From: Oscillospiraceae bacterium
GTDB taxonomy: Bacteria > Bacillota > Clostridia > Oscillospirales > Oscillospiraceae
Assembly: GCA_009777775.1 (NCBI GenBank)
Contig: WRLE01000009.1
Coordinates: 62,001 to 126,000, forward strand
Direction of reading: 5' to 3'
DNA: 64,000 nt
The position numbers and the translations under genes were made by a program. Shown here in pieces: positions 55,062 through 63,627 of this stretch (the stretch's first letter is position 1; every line of letters begins with the position of its first letter). The notes beneath the pieces are model-generated. The model saw only the letters and a list, made by a program, of their open reading frames with translations. It was not told the origin of the DNA and ran no database searches.

Positions 55062-55868
55062 ATGTGTAAAAAGCTCGTTATTATTATCATAATAATGTCG
55101 CTGATGGCAATGTTGCCCGTTTCTACAAACGGTGCAAGCAATAGTGTCAGTATTACAGTTGAACAGAGCTACCATGCAATATCGGGTTCATTTCAGGGAG
55201 ATTTTACTTACAGGTTCTATCCTCTTGATTCTGACGCTCCGATGCCATCAGGGAGTACAGCCTCTGCCTACACATTCGTCATATCAGGCAATAAAAGTGT
55301 GATTATTGGTCCTCTCAATTTTGAGAGGGAGGGTATATTTCATTATATTCTTTTTCAATTAATAGAAAACGAAGTCTCGGGGTTAACATATGATCGACAG
55401 GTATATACCATCGAAATTCATGTGGACGCTTCATACAATGCATATATGATTGTCAAGTATAGCACTGGCGAAAAAGCGGATAGAATACTATTTGTCAACA
55501 GCTATAGCGGAGGTGGTGAAACAAATCCACCACCTCCGCAAAGCAGCAGCAATCCGAATACGCCCACAATACCCAGTGTTTCGCCAATTCCGAACCCCTC
55601 ACCTATCCCATCATACATACCGGAGCATCCAGAAACAACAAACCCCTCCCCAGGGGGAGAGGTTTTTGAAGCATCAATAATTAACGACTATGATTTAGAT
55701 GAATCCGATTTACCCAACATAGGAGCCAGTCCAGATAGACAAGCATCCCAACTACCTCAAACAGGAGATAGCAGCAACTTATTAGCCTATTGGCTACTGT
55801 TTTGCCTAGGATTTATCCTCGTAGTAGGTGCTTTGGTACTATTAATATGTAAAGCTGACAATCGGTGA
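55062..55868 (+). CDS. Small FctA-type pilin with LPQTG sorting signal
   Basis: A 268-residue surface protein: signal peptide (about 1-25), one FctA/Spy0128-like domain (about 27-145, with YRFYPLDS, YEIHV-like strands and FVNSY), a proline-rich linker (150-195), and a canonical C-terminal anchor LPQTG, hydrophobic helix and short basic tail. It is the last gene of the three-gene operon and may be the basal or tip pilin. No sortase gene is found in the window. Confidence 0.85.
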   Translation: MCKKLVIIIIIMSLMAMLPVSTNGASNSVSITVEQSYHAISGSFQGDFTYRFYPLDSDAPMPSGSTASAYTFVISGNKSVIIGPLNFEREGIFHYILFQLIENEVSGLTYDRQVYTIEIHVDASYNAYMIVKYSTGEKADRILFVNSYSGGGETNPPPPQSSSNPNTPTIPSVSPIPNPSPIPSYIPEHPETTNPSPGGEVFEASIINDYDLDESDLPNIGASPDRQASQLPQTGDSSNLLAYWLLFCLGFILVVGALVLLICKADNR

Positions 55869-55889
55869 AAAAGACGGGATTTTTTCACC
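55864..55889 (+). terminator. Terminator of the surface-protein operon
   Basis: GGTGAAAAA and TTTTTTCACC pair around GACGGGA. The stem overlaps the stop codon of the last gene. It may act on both strands, because the minus-strand operon also ends nearby. Confidence 0.75.
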
Positions 55890-55903
55890 ATGACTTGTAA
55901 CTA

Positions 55904-56248
55904 TTAATCGAGTTCTACTAAGTAGAGTTCATCCAAGTCGCATTTACCCATAGTTACCATGAGCAAAGCAAATTCATCGTATTCGCTCAAGCCATTGTCT
56001 CGCAGGATTTCTCGTATATTATGTCGCCCTGGTGGACAGATACGCCCTTTTGTCCAGCGCAATACATCCTCGTGAAATAATTCGTATTTTCCCCGTTTAG
56101 CGAAACCTTCAATGGATAATGGTAATTTCTCTGGATTTATATCTTTAAATATCGTCATTGAGAGCTGTGTAGTTTCGCTATCATATGATAAAGTACCCAC
56201 TTGGGTATCTTCCAAGTTACCGTCAATCAATGCGAAATTTCTCAACAT
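55904..56248 (-). CDS. Small partner protein of HipA-like kinase
   Basis: A 114-residue protein, MLRNFALIDGNLEDTQVGTLSYD, with a beta-rich first half and FHEDVLRWTKGRICPPGRHNIREILRDNGL in the second. It overlaps the kinase gene by 26 bp and is co-transcribed. It resembles the small partner often encoded with HipA-like kinases in Firmicutes, and might correspond to the separate N-terminal subdomain of HipA or an antitoxin; I cannot distinguish them. It contains no helix-turn-helix that I can see. Confidence 0.65.
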   Translation of the reverse strand: MLRNFALIDGNLEDTQVGTLSYDSETTQLSMTIFKDINPEKLPLSIEGFAKRGKYELFHEDVLRWTKGRICPPGRHNIREILRDNGLSEYDEFALLMVTMGKCDLDELYLVELD

Positions 56249-57062
56249 TATCCCAACGCCTCCATATTATTTCCCATATCATAATAAAATAACTCTCAGG
56301 CAAGACTCCTTTTAGACCATAAAAGAGTTTTTCCTTATCTGTTTCTTGTAATATTTCAAAAGGTAGTTTCATATTAATTAGTTGCAAATTTTCTTCTAAA
56401 CGCTTTGAACCAATGAAATTATTAACTGGTCGGTCTTCCATAATATTAAATGATTGCAAATCTCTTTCTTCAAAACAGGAACAAAGCAATGACAATCCGT
56501 TGTCAAACAGAGGGGAGAGCTTTTTTATGTCATTTTTTAAAACTTCAAGATTAGCACCATGCCTATCACGGTTTATGATTAAATAGTCAAAGACAAACAT
56601 CATATAAATTTCGCTTGCCCAATTGAATCTAATACAAAGCTCGAATGGCGATTCTGCATCAGAGAGCCTATTATCAAGATAAAAATCCTCAAATGATATT
56701 CGGCTTTCGGTGGTCTTGAAAGACTTTGCCATAAAGACATAAGCCTCATGCTCCTTTTCATCGATTCTCACTAAGCTTCTTCTAAGCTCTCCTGAAGGCA
56801 CATTGAAACCTAGTAATTCGCCAAGCCGTATAGCAATCAGTTCGTTGACGGCTTCATGACCATAAATACCACGATAACTATCATAATTAGATAGCTTCAA
56901 ATAATGCTTTTCGCCATCGAGCATTAAGTCTGTCTTCATAAAAACACCATCGGTGGCAATGCTTCCAGAAGACCTGCTCCAAACAAGCTCACGTATATCC
57001 CAAAGGGGCTCATCTGCAATATTCAATGAAGCATTCCTTTCTCTTTCATTTTCATCAAACAT
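56223..57062 (-). CDS. HipA-like protein kinase
   Basis: A 279-residue kinase of the HipA/CtkA fold: the nucleotide-binding segment YLKLSNYDSYRGIYGHEAV, the catalytic loop NRDRHGAN (Asp166, Asn171) and the metal-binding LFDNG (Asp187). HipA toxins phosphorylate GltX and cause growth arrest; the target here is unknown. It starts 8 bp after the BREX-type ATPase stop and overlaps the next gene, so it is part of the TerB-ATPase operon. It lacks the N-terminal subdomain of full-length HipA (~440 residues). Confidence 0.82.
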   Translation of the reverse strand: MFDENERERNASLNIADEPLWDIRELVWSRSSGSIATDGVFMKTDLMLDGEKHYLKLSNYDSYRGIYGHEAVNELIAIRLGELLGFNVPSGELRRSLVRIDEKEHEAYVFMAKSFKTTESRISFEDFYLDNRLSDAESPFELCIRFNWASEIYMMFVFDYLIINRDRHGANLEVLKNDIKKLSPLFDNGLSLLCSCFEERDLQSFNIMEDRPVNNFIGSKRLEENLQLINMKLPFEILQETDKEKLFYGLKGVLPESYFIMIWEIIWRRWDNVEKFRID

Positions 57063-57070
57063 TATACTGA

Positions 57071-58387
57071 CTAAACTTCAAATTCGGCGAATTCGGCGTG
57101 GATGTCTTCGTCGCTTAGGCCGCCTTTTGCTAGCTCGAAGCTGTTTGAACCTAGGATGTCTTCTACTGTGGTGTGGGGGTTTTGGTGGAGGATTCCCACC
57201 AGCTCGATGAAATCGCGGATTATTTCCCTGGGGGTGATGTGGGACTCGGCACCCACTCGATTGTACTCAACTGTTAAAAAATATAGTAAATCCTCGTGCT
57301 TCATCAAAGGGGAATAATCATAAAGCTGAGCATGGATGTCTCGGAGTTTTTCCACTAGGACATACATTTCCTCTTGGGTGAGCATCTGAAGGCGTATAAT
57401 GGGTGCGGATAAATCCTTTAAATCCTCGGTGGCGAAATGTCCCTCTGCCAAGCGGGAGCGTAGAGCTTCATAACTGAATACACCTTTGTATTTATCTTCG
57501 ATGCATTGGGGAGTCCCACCCATGAGAAAACCGATATGGCGGGCTTTTCCCTGAAGTACATCGTTGTAAATTGTCAGGATTTTTTCGTAGTTATTGTTTC
57601 GACTGATGGAGTTTGGAATTTTGAATATATTTACAAGTTCGTCAACGAGTACCAATAAGCCATTGTAACCAGCACTCACCAGGAATACAGCTAGGATTTT
57701 TAAGAAATCATACCAGTTTTCATCGGAAATGATGAAATTTATGTCTAAATCCGCTTTCGCATCCCTGCGGGTGGTGTATTCGCCACAAAACCAGCGAAGT
57801 ACATTGCTTTTTGTTGCAGCATCGTCCTGACGGTAAGCACGCCAATAGGTGATTATGGCTTTGGCAAAATCAAAGCCATTTACCATGCCTTCAAGGGAAT
57901 CGGTGACGGCGTATATTTGCTTTTCAACTTCCATTTCAAACTCGTGACCCTCCAGATTGCTGGAAGTTTTCACCGAGGATTGTATACCAGATATCCATTT
58001 TTCCAAAACCAGGGGGAGAGCACCGCCATCGGGCTTTGATTTCGTGGAGAGGTTGCGGAGCAGTTCTTTGTAAGTTGCTAGACCTTGACCCTTGGTTCCA
58101 GCAAAACGCCGCTCGGGAGAAAGGTCTGCATCAACAACGGCAAAACCCTTTGCTGTGGCATAATTGCGGATAGTTTGAAGCAAGAAGCTTTTCCCGCTAC
58201 CGTATTTGCCCACGATGAAGCGGAAGGTCGCTCCACCATCGGACACCATTTCTATATCATGTAATATTGCTGATATTTCCTGTGTACGTCCCACGGTGAT
58301 GTATTCTAAGCCCACCCTGGGGACGACACCGCCCTTTAAGGCATTCATGAGGATGTTTGCGATTCTTGCTGGTACTTGCATACTCAT
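57071..58387 (-). CDS. BREX-type ATP-binding protein (DUF2791, BrxD-like)
   Basis: A 438-residue P-loop ATPase: VGRTQEISAIL, Walker A VGKYGSGKSFLL (about 59-70) and Walker B GLLVLVDELVNIF, then a winged-helix-like C-terminal region (ITPREIIRDFIELV). It matches the DUF2791/BREX ATP-binding family, seen in BREX type 2 as BrxD and in TerB-linked clusters. It lies between a TerB-domain gene and a HipA-like kinase. No BREX methylase, PglZ or BrxL is in the window, so this is not a full BREX. Confidence 0.88.
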   Translation of the reverse strand: MSMQVPARIANILMNALKGGVVPRVGLEYITVGRTQEISAILHDIEMVSDGGATFRFIVGKYGSGKSFLLQTIRNYATAKGFAVVDADLSPERRFAGTKGQGLATYKELLRNLSTKSKPDGGALPLVLEKWISGIQSSVKTSSNLEGHEFEMEVEKQIYAVTDSLEGMVNGFDFAKAIITYWRAYRQDDAATKSNVLRWFCGEYTTRRDAKADLDINFIISDENWYDFLKILAVFLVSAGYNGLLVLVDELVNIFKIPNSISRNNNYEKILTIYNDVLQGKARHIGFLMGGTPQCIEDKYKGVFSYEALRSRLAEGHFATEDLKDLSAPIIRLQMLTQEEMYVLVEKLRDIHAQLYDYSPLMKHEDLLYFLTVEYNRVGAESHITPREIIRDFIELVGILHQNPHTTVEDILGSNSFELAKGGLSDEDIHAEFAEFEV

Positions 58388-58486
58388 GTTAAATCTCCTA
58401 ATAAATTACCGCGAGACGAGGTCTATCGTTTCGCTTAATTCTATGCCCCTATGATTTTCTTTATGAATGATATGCCTAGGAAGCTA

Positions 58487-60271
58487 TTAAATGGCATTTG
58501 GAAAAAGCTTTATTATACTTTCTACATATTCGTCAAAAATACTCATGCCATCATCTGTTTCCAATATGCTGTCACCAATGTGGTCAAAGGCTTTTTCGTT
58601 GATACTATCGGCTAGGACTTCCAGCATAATATCGTTTTCCTTGGCATATGTTTTTATATCCGTATCGCCTTTTATTAGTATTGACAAGGTTTCCCGCTCG
58701 AGACCTGTGAGTGCTTTTTCAAAGGAAGTCCAGCCATTTTCTGGGAAGGTTTCCAGCATATCTGCGTCCATTAGCTTGCTATCATCAGATATGTTGGTTT
58801 CCATTTCATTAATTTCAACAGCGGCTGGAAGATTTAGCTCTTGTCCCTTAACAACTAAAGCTATATTATCGTCTTCTGGAACAATGAGTTTTTCCTGTGT
58901 TCCCAAGGCTTCTTGGCGTATGCGATCCAGATTCGATAGGTCAACGTTGACAACTGTGAGATTTTGCATTTTGTGGAAATCCTCCACAGCCTTATCGATG
59001 GTATAAGACAAGCCGATACCCTGCTTATCCAGCTCTTTGAGTTTGTTAAATCCTTCGTAGAAGTATTGCCTATAAACTGCGGTGAGCTTGTTTTTATGTC
59101 CTGTCTGCTTTCTGAGGCAGGCTTCGGTTTTTTTTATGATATATGCAACTAAATCCTTTTGGTGGGAATAATAAATGGGAACACTGGCAGCAAAACGATT
59201 GTTTTTGCGGATATATTCCCCTTGCCCGGGGATAGATATGGAATAATCCTCGTTCCTTTTAAAGTCATAAAAAAGAGCCTGCTTGAAAGGCTGCCATATT
59301 GTGCGACGGCTGGTGGTATATACGAAAAATTCGTCATGATTGAGATTGTTGTTTGCGCAAAGTTTTTTAAGGCTCTTTATAACAGCGTCAAAACAGTCTT
59401 TCATTAGCGTTTCATTGCCTTGGTTATAAAAAAGGGATTTGGTGATGTCGTATCCTGATATGCTGTTCCATAAGTCTAGGCTGTTTTCAATGCTCTCGTC
59501 AAATAGATAGGGGATGGGGAAATATTCGTATAAATCGTGTTCTTTAATGAAATCAGAAAAATTTTGAGACAAATTATAATAAATATGGTAATCTTTGAAC
59601 CAATTTGGTATATAGCTCTTTAGCATTGGAGCAAAATCCATGCAGTTGTACCACACTTTCAGGAGCAGATCCAGACCCTCTTCTGGACCGCTCACACCGA
59701 TGTTGTGTAGTAGCTCGTAAGCATATACGAACATATATGAGACTGATGTGGGGAGGATTTTACCATTTCGAAAATTGCTACGCCATGTGAAGTAAGTGCG
59801 TAATTGCTCATAGCTCATATGTTGATAATAAGGATAGTACATATGAAAAGTTTCATTTTCGGAATAGTTATCTGTAAAATCTGCCATGAATTTCGCTTGT
59901 TTATAAAATAACTCCGCATCACTTTTGGCAAATGGTCTATTCGATGACAAGCTTCGCATTTCGTAAAATTTCAAACGAATTGGGTCTTGGTTTCTAGAGA
60001 TTTTTTCCTCTGGAGGGGTGAGGGAGGTGAAGTATCGAAGGGCAGTATCGTATGTGGATGTTGCTTTTTTACTATTGTCGATTTCCACTTCTGCAAAAAT
60101 ACCATCGGAAAATAAGCTGATATCATTATTGCTATCATCATCGTCTTTGCTGTGTATCGTTTCGTCTTTAGTCACAGTATTAGAGGATAAAGGCTTAGTA
60201 GTAGCAGCTTTATCAACAGAAGGTTCTCTTTTTTTTATTAATTGTGAGAGGTATTTCCTTTGTTCATCCAT
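58487..60271 (-). CDS. TerB-N/TerB-C domain protein
   Basis: A 594-residue protein. After a disordered acidic N-terminus (1-90) comes the TerB-N region with YYPYYQHMSYEQLRTYFTWR, and at the C-terminus a TerB-C-like region (about 510-590) with GWTSFEKALTGLERETLSIL and INEKAFDHIGD. These domains are known from tellurite-resistance-linked stress and DNA-processing clusters, often with a BREX-type ATPase and SF2 helicase. The start at 60271 follows GGTGA; an ATG at 60283 is an alternative. It is first in the four-gene operon. Confidence 0.87.
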   Translation of the reverse strand: MDEQRKYLSQLIKKREPSVDKAATTKPLSSNTVTKDETIHSKDDDDSNNDISLFSDGIFAEVEIDNSKKATSTYDTALRYFTSLTPPEEKISRNQDPIRLKFYEMRSLSSNRPFAKSDAELFYKQAKFMADFTDNYSENETFHMYYPYYQHMSYEQLRTYFTWRSNFRNGKILPTSVSYMFVYAYELLHNIGVSGPEEGLDLLLKVWYNCMDFAPMLKSYIPNWFKDYHIYYNLSQNFSDFIKEHDLYEYFPIPYLFDESIENSLDLWNSISGYDITKSLFYNQGNETLMKDCFDAVIKSLKKLCANNNLNHDEFFVYTTSRRTIWQPFKQALFYDFKRNEDYSISIPGQGEYIRKNNRFAASVPIYYSHQKDLVAYIIKKTEACLRKQTGHKNKLTAVYRQYFYEGFNKLKELDKQGIGLSYTIDKAVEDFHKMQNLTVVNVDLSNLDRIRQEALGTQEKLIVPEDDNIALVVKGQELNLPAAVEINEMETNISDDSKLMDADMLETFPENGWTSFEKALTGLERETLSILIKGDTDIKTYAKENDIMLEVLADSINEKAFDHIGDSILETDDGMSIFDEYVESIIKLFPNAI

Positions 60272-60340
60272 AACTTTCACCATTGTGTTTGATTTTACTA
60301 TGTATGGTAATCACATCATTTTACTGTATATCACAAAAGA

Positions 60341-60375
60341 AAACAAGCCAATAATTGTGAATTATTAGCTTGTTT
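60341..60375 (-). terminator. Terminator of the lipoprotein gene
   Basis: AAACAAGC and GCTTGTTT with an inner AATAATT/AATTATT stem, followed on the minus strand by TTTTCTTTTG, 30 bp after the stop codon. Confidence 0.85.
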
Positions 60376-60404
60376 CAATTGTAACGGGCATGTATCTTGT
60401 AGTT

Positions 60405-61619
60405 TTACTGTAGTAGATGTATTTTTAGTAGCAGCATATTTTCTAGAAAGAATGCATAAAACGAATTAACCTCACCGACAAAGAAGCCAACTGCTTTTCC
60501 ATCGACATATTTATTGATAATTGTATTTGCTTCTAATAGTAATTTTGAAATTGTACCATTTTCATAACTTATTATATAATTAGCAAACCTGTTTGTAGTT
60601 GTAATGATGGTATTCGCACTAAAGGTTTGCATCCTGTAGTACGCTGTATCCCAGGCACTCCTTTCTTCTGCAATGTCATTATTGTCGAAATCTCTATATA
60701 CAAGCTTGCGGTGCCACTCGCTTGTTCCTTCATCGACAGATAGACATAGAAATAATGCATCTGGTAAAATACTATAGTCATCGATTTTTTCTCCTTCATT
60801 CAATGGTAGATATGTAATAATGTCATTCTCATTTCCTACAATGATTGTTCCAACATCATTCAGTTTGCAAAAAAAAGCAAATTTGTCACCATAACATGAA
60901 AAGACTGTTCTTAGCAATTCATTTTTGTCTGTATTTTTTTCGTGAAGAATTTCATTGTTCGAGATACCATCAAATGTATTAATTCCGTAATAAACATCAT
61001 TATTTTCCATTATACTTTGATAGCTGTATATGTAATTCCCATTGCTAAAGATTTTAATGAAAGGAGTGAGAAACGCATTAGCATTACAATAACTGCTAAA
61101 CACAATTTTTTCTAGTGAGTCATTCTCATATACAATCTCAATATATGTAATTTCGTTATATACTTCTGGTTCAAACTTATAATAACTGTACAAGAGTGTT
61201 TTACCATCTGTCGAACCCGAAACACATTTTATAATGCTGTCAAATGTCTTAGTAAAAATGATATCATTAAGTATAGTGTCAATTATACCGATTTCAATCG
61301 TCACATAATAAGGAATAATAAATGAAGAACCATTATTAATATCTGTTAATTGTTGTTCGATGAATCTAGTTTCTATAATTTCATAAAACAGATACTCCTT
61401 ATGTGCATCATGTACTTGAATCATTTGGTCTGTAGTTAAAGATATTAGGTCTTGCATATCAAATTCTTCGATAGAATATGCTATGGTTTGGTAGTTAGTT
61501 TCATTTTCATTTAATTTGGTTGTCGGTATGGCTTGTTCATTATTAAGAGAATTCCCAATATCGCAACTAACTAAATACATAGATGCAATTAGGAGAAATA
61601 AAGAAACCTTATTTTTCAT
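60405..61619 (-). CDS. Putative lipoprotein of unknown function
   Basis: A 404-residue protein with a lipoprotein signal: MKNKVSLFLLIASMYLVSC, lipobox cysteine at 19. The mature part is rich in beta strands with repeated TDGKTLLYSYY-like and GDKFAFFCKL-like segments, suggesting a beta-propeller or beta-sandwich, which is inference. I do not recognise the family. GAGGGG precedes the ATG. It has its own terminator and is AT-rich, like the DNA to its right. Confidence 0.75.
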   Translation of the reverse strand: MKNKVSLFLLIASMYLVSCDIGNSLNNEQAIPTTKLNENETNYQTIAYSIEEFDMQDLISLTTDQMIQVHDAHKEYLFYEIIETRFIEQQLTDINNGSSFIIPYYVTIEIGIIDTILNDIIFTKTFDSIIKCVSGSTDGKTLLYSYYKFEPEVYNEITYIEIVYENDSLEKIVFSSYCNANAFLTPFIKIFSNGNYIYSYQSIMENNDVYYGINTFDGISNNEILHEKNTDKNELLRTVFSCYGDKFAFFCKLNDVGTIIVGNENDIITYLPLNEGEKIDDYSILPDALFLCLSVDEGTSEWHRKLVYRDFDNNDIAEERSAWDTAYYRMQTFSANTIITTTNRFANYIISYENGTISKLLLEANTIINKYVDGKAVGFFVGEVNSFYAFFLENMLLLKIHLLQ

Positions 61620-61943
61620 TTAATACAACCCCTCTTTTTTAATGGATACAAAATGGTTATGAAACTAAAATGTGCTGAATATTTTTAAATTAATTTAGTT
61701 AGTTATCGTGAAAGGAAAAATCAATAAAAACTTATTCACACTTAAAAAACATTTTCAGCTATTGGTTGAAAAACCATTTGGCGAAAAATCAAAGATCTAG
61801 ATACTCCCATCCGGTATCTCACCCCTCTACACATCGCAAATCAAATAGTCGTCGCTCCTCACTCACCCCGCGATGCACCGTACCATGTCTACTGCAGATG
61901 AAAGCGGCTGTTCTTTAGTATAATAAAATAAGTTCATCAGAAA
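61620..61943. other. Gap upstream of the peptide ORF
   Basis: About 320 bp, AT-rich on its left and more GC-rich at 61790-61920. I see no open frame, RNA gene or strong repeat. Confidence 0.6.
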
Positions 61944-61952
61944 TGTTATAAT
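61944..61952 (+). promoter_or_regulatory. Extended -10 promoter of the 30-aa peptide ORF
   Basis: TGTTATAAT has a perfect -10 with the extended TGn motif. There is no good -35 at the usual distance. Confidence 0.5.
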
Positions 61953-61995
61953 TTGGGTGTACAAAACTAATAAACAAAATTAAGGAGAAGCTCTT

Positions 61996-62088
61996 ATGTG
62001 TAGTTTAGACGATAACACCCTAGATAGCAACAAAAAATTAGGTGTAACTTCGATGGTGGCGTACTCTCGAAAACCGTATATAATTTAA
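61996..62088 (+). CDS. Putative 30-residue peptide
   Basis: A short frame, MCSLDDNTLDSNKKLGV followed by TSMVAYSRKPYII, preceded by AAGGAG at ideal spacing (8 bp) and an extended -10 promoter 44 bp upstream. A strong terminator follows at 62266, so a transcript of about 340 nt is likely. I do not recognise the peptide. It could be a small regulatory or precursor peptide, or the truncated start of a lost gene. The secreted C39-like protease gene lies to its right on the opposite strand. Confidence 0.45.
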   Translation: MCSLDDNTLDSNKKLGVTSMVAYSRKPYII

Positions 62089-62265
62089 ATTCATCTGTAC
62101 ATTGATAAGTGTGAAATGAGTGATAAGATATGATATTGAGACTTCTTAGTGTTTATTAGTTGCATAAACTGAGATTATGTTAACATATTTTTGTGATGTG
62201 AGCATAGCTTTATGGGTGTGATGACATTTAGTTTTAGAGATTAATTACCAAGTAAAAATAATAAG
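62089..62265. other. 3' region of the peptide transcript
   Basis: 177 bp, AT-rich, without an open frame. If the promoter and terminator are used this is a long 3' untranslated region or a small RNA. Confidence 0.4.
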
Positions 62266-62310
62266 AGGTGCAAGTAAGAAGCGGATTTACCTGCACCTTT
62301 ATTATTATTG
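62266..62310 (+). terminator. Terminator after the 30-aa peptide ORF
   Basis: AGGTGCA and TGCACCT pair, extended by GTAA/TTAC inside, followed by TTATTATTATTG. Confidence 0.75.
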
Positions 62311-62430
62311 TATAAAGTGTTCTCGTGTTCCAAATGTTATAAAATTTGTGTTCTGTGATATTTTGTATTAGTTAATCTATATGGCAATACTAGTTGATAT
62401 TCAATCGGAAATGCGTAATAGCTTAGATAT

Positions 62431-63213
62431 TTATGAAGCTCTGATATAATGATCGTTATTCATTGAAATAGCAGTAACCATGGCAGGAATTTCAATAACA
62501 AATTGTCCATAATAACTGTTGTTGTAGTTTGAATCGTTATAATAACAATCCTGGATATAATTCTGGCCTGAAAAACCAGCCTTATATCCTCTGGCTAAAA
62601 CATAGTGTGCACTACTAGAATTCGATGGATATTGTGTTAAATAAGCTGTATTAATACAACATAACACTGGTCTATTTTTATCTATGCTATAAATAAGGCT
62701 ACTTGAAAAACTACTCGTAGTTGTAGTTGTATATTGATATTGTGTTTCATTCGAGTTCAAGTAGCTATTTATAACATTAGTTGCCTTATATACAATAGTA
62801 CCATTGTCATTAACAGTATCACATTCAGCAGTTAATGTTGCCATAGTTGGGTAGTTATTAGGCTTTATATATCTGAGAGCCATATAAATGCATGCTGGCC
62901 CACAGTTAATAGTACTTGTTTGTTGAGCCAATGTGATAGCAAGTATGTTCGTAGCGACCGATCTAGTAGCTAACGATTGTGTGTGGAATATATCCATGTA
63001 GTCATCTATCTTTTTGTTAGTTTCAGCAATTTCATTTAAATACTGCGTTATGTTGAGATTTGGGTCTAATCCAGGAGCGACTCCACTAATAAATCCCGAA
63101 CTAATATTATCAGAAGAAATATCGTTTGTTGCAAGGGTTGTCATTAAGGATAGGGGTAAAACCAATCCGACAAGTATTACCATAAACATAATGATACATA
63201 TAAATTTTTTCAT
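62431..63213 (-). CDS. Secreted C39-like (papain-fold) peptidase
   Basis: A 260-residue exported protein: signal peptide (1-29, ending TTLATN), then the C39-like domain with the motif QQTSTINCGPACIYMALRY (Cys104 catalytic, Gln98 oxyanion) and SAHYVLARGY with the catalytic His; the third residue is probably the Asp/Asn of QDCYYND. Classic C39 domains cut double-glycine leaders, but in secreted form the substrate is unknown. I start at 63213, after GAGGTG. It stands alone. Confidence 0.83.
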   Translation of the reverse strand: MKKFICIIMFMVILVGLVLPLSLMTTLATNDISSDNISSGFISGVAPGLDPNLNITQYLNEIAETNKKIDDYMDIFHTQSLATRSVATNILAITLAQQTSTINCGPACIYMALRYIKPNNYPTMATLTAECDTVNDNGTIVYKATNVINSYLNSNETQYQYTTTTTSSFSSSLIYSIDKNRPVLCCINTAYLTQYPSNSSSAHYVLARGYKAGFSGQNYIQDCYYNDSNYNNSYYGQFVIEIPAMVTAISMNNDHYIRAS

Positions 63214-63627
63214 AACACACCTCTTTATTATATATAGTGAATGATTGTTGAGTATATACAAAACAAAAAATTAGTAGGTCTGTAGTTTCCTCATTAATTA
63301 TTGTCGTAATATCTTCGTTGTTGCTTTAACTGCTATTTTATGGAGTCTTTATTATTTCAAGTAGGTAAAAATCCTATGGATTACGAAATTATCTAAAACT
63401 GGATAAAGTTAGCATACTAGAAACATGATTTATTATCCTGAATTATTCACGGTTTTCAAAAATACGCTAATCACACCCACGAAGTACGTGGTTGCGGACG
63501 AAAACCATGACTTGCCTGTTTAAAACTAGAGACAAAACGCCGATTAACGGATTTTTGGAACAGCAAACTAAACATCCCCTGTGGAGAGTGTTGACAAGCA
63601 GCGTTTTCAGTTACTGTCCACCGCAGC
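63214..63627. other. Gap between the protease and the transposase
   Basis: 414 bp without a credible gene. It probably contains the end of the IS1380-like element: the hairpin CCCACGAAGTACGTGG lies at 63476-63491 and TGAATTATTCACGG at 63439-63452. I cannot fix the terminal inverted repeat because the other end is outside the window. Confidence 0.4.

Noticed and set aside
56223-60271. A complete BREX system
   Set aside because: Only the BREX-type ATPase is present; methylase, PglZ-type phosphatase and BrxL/Lon-like genes are absent.
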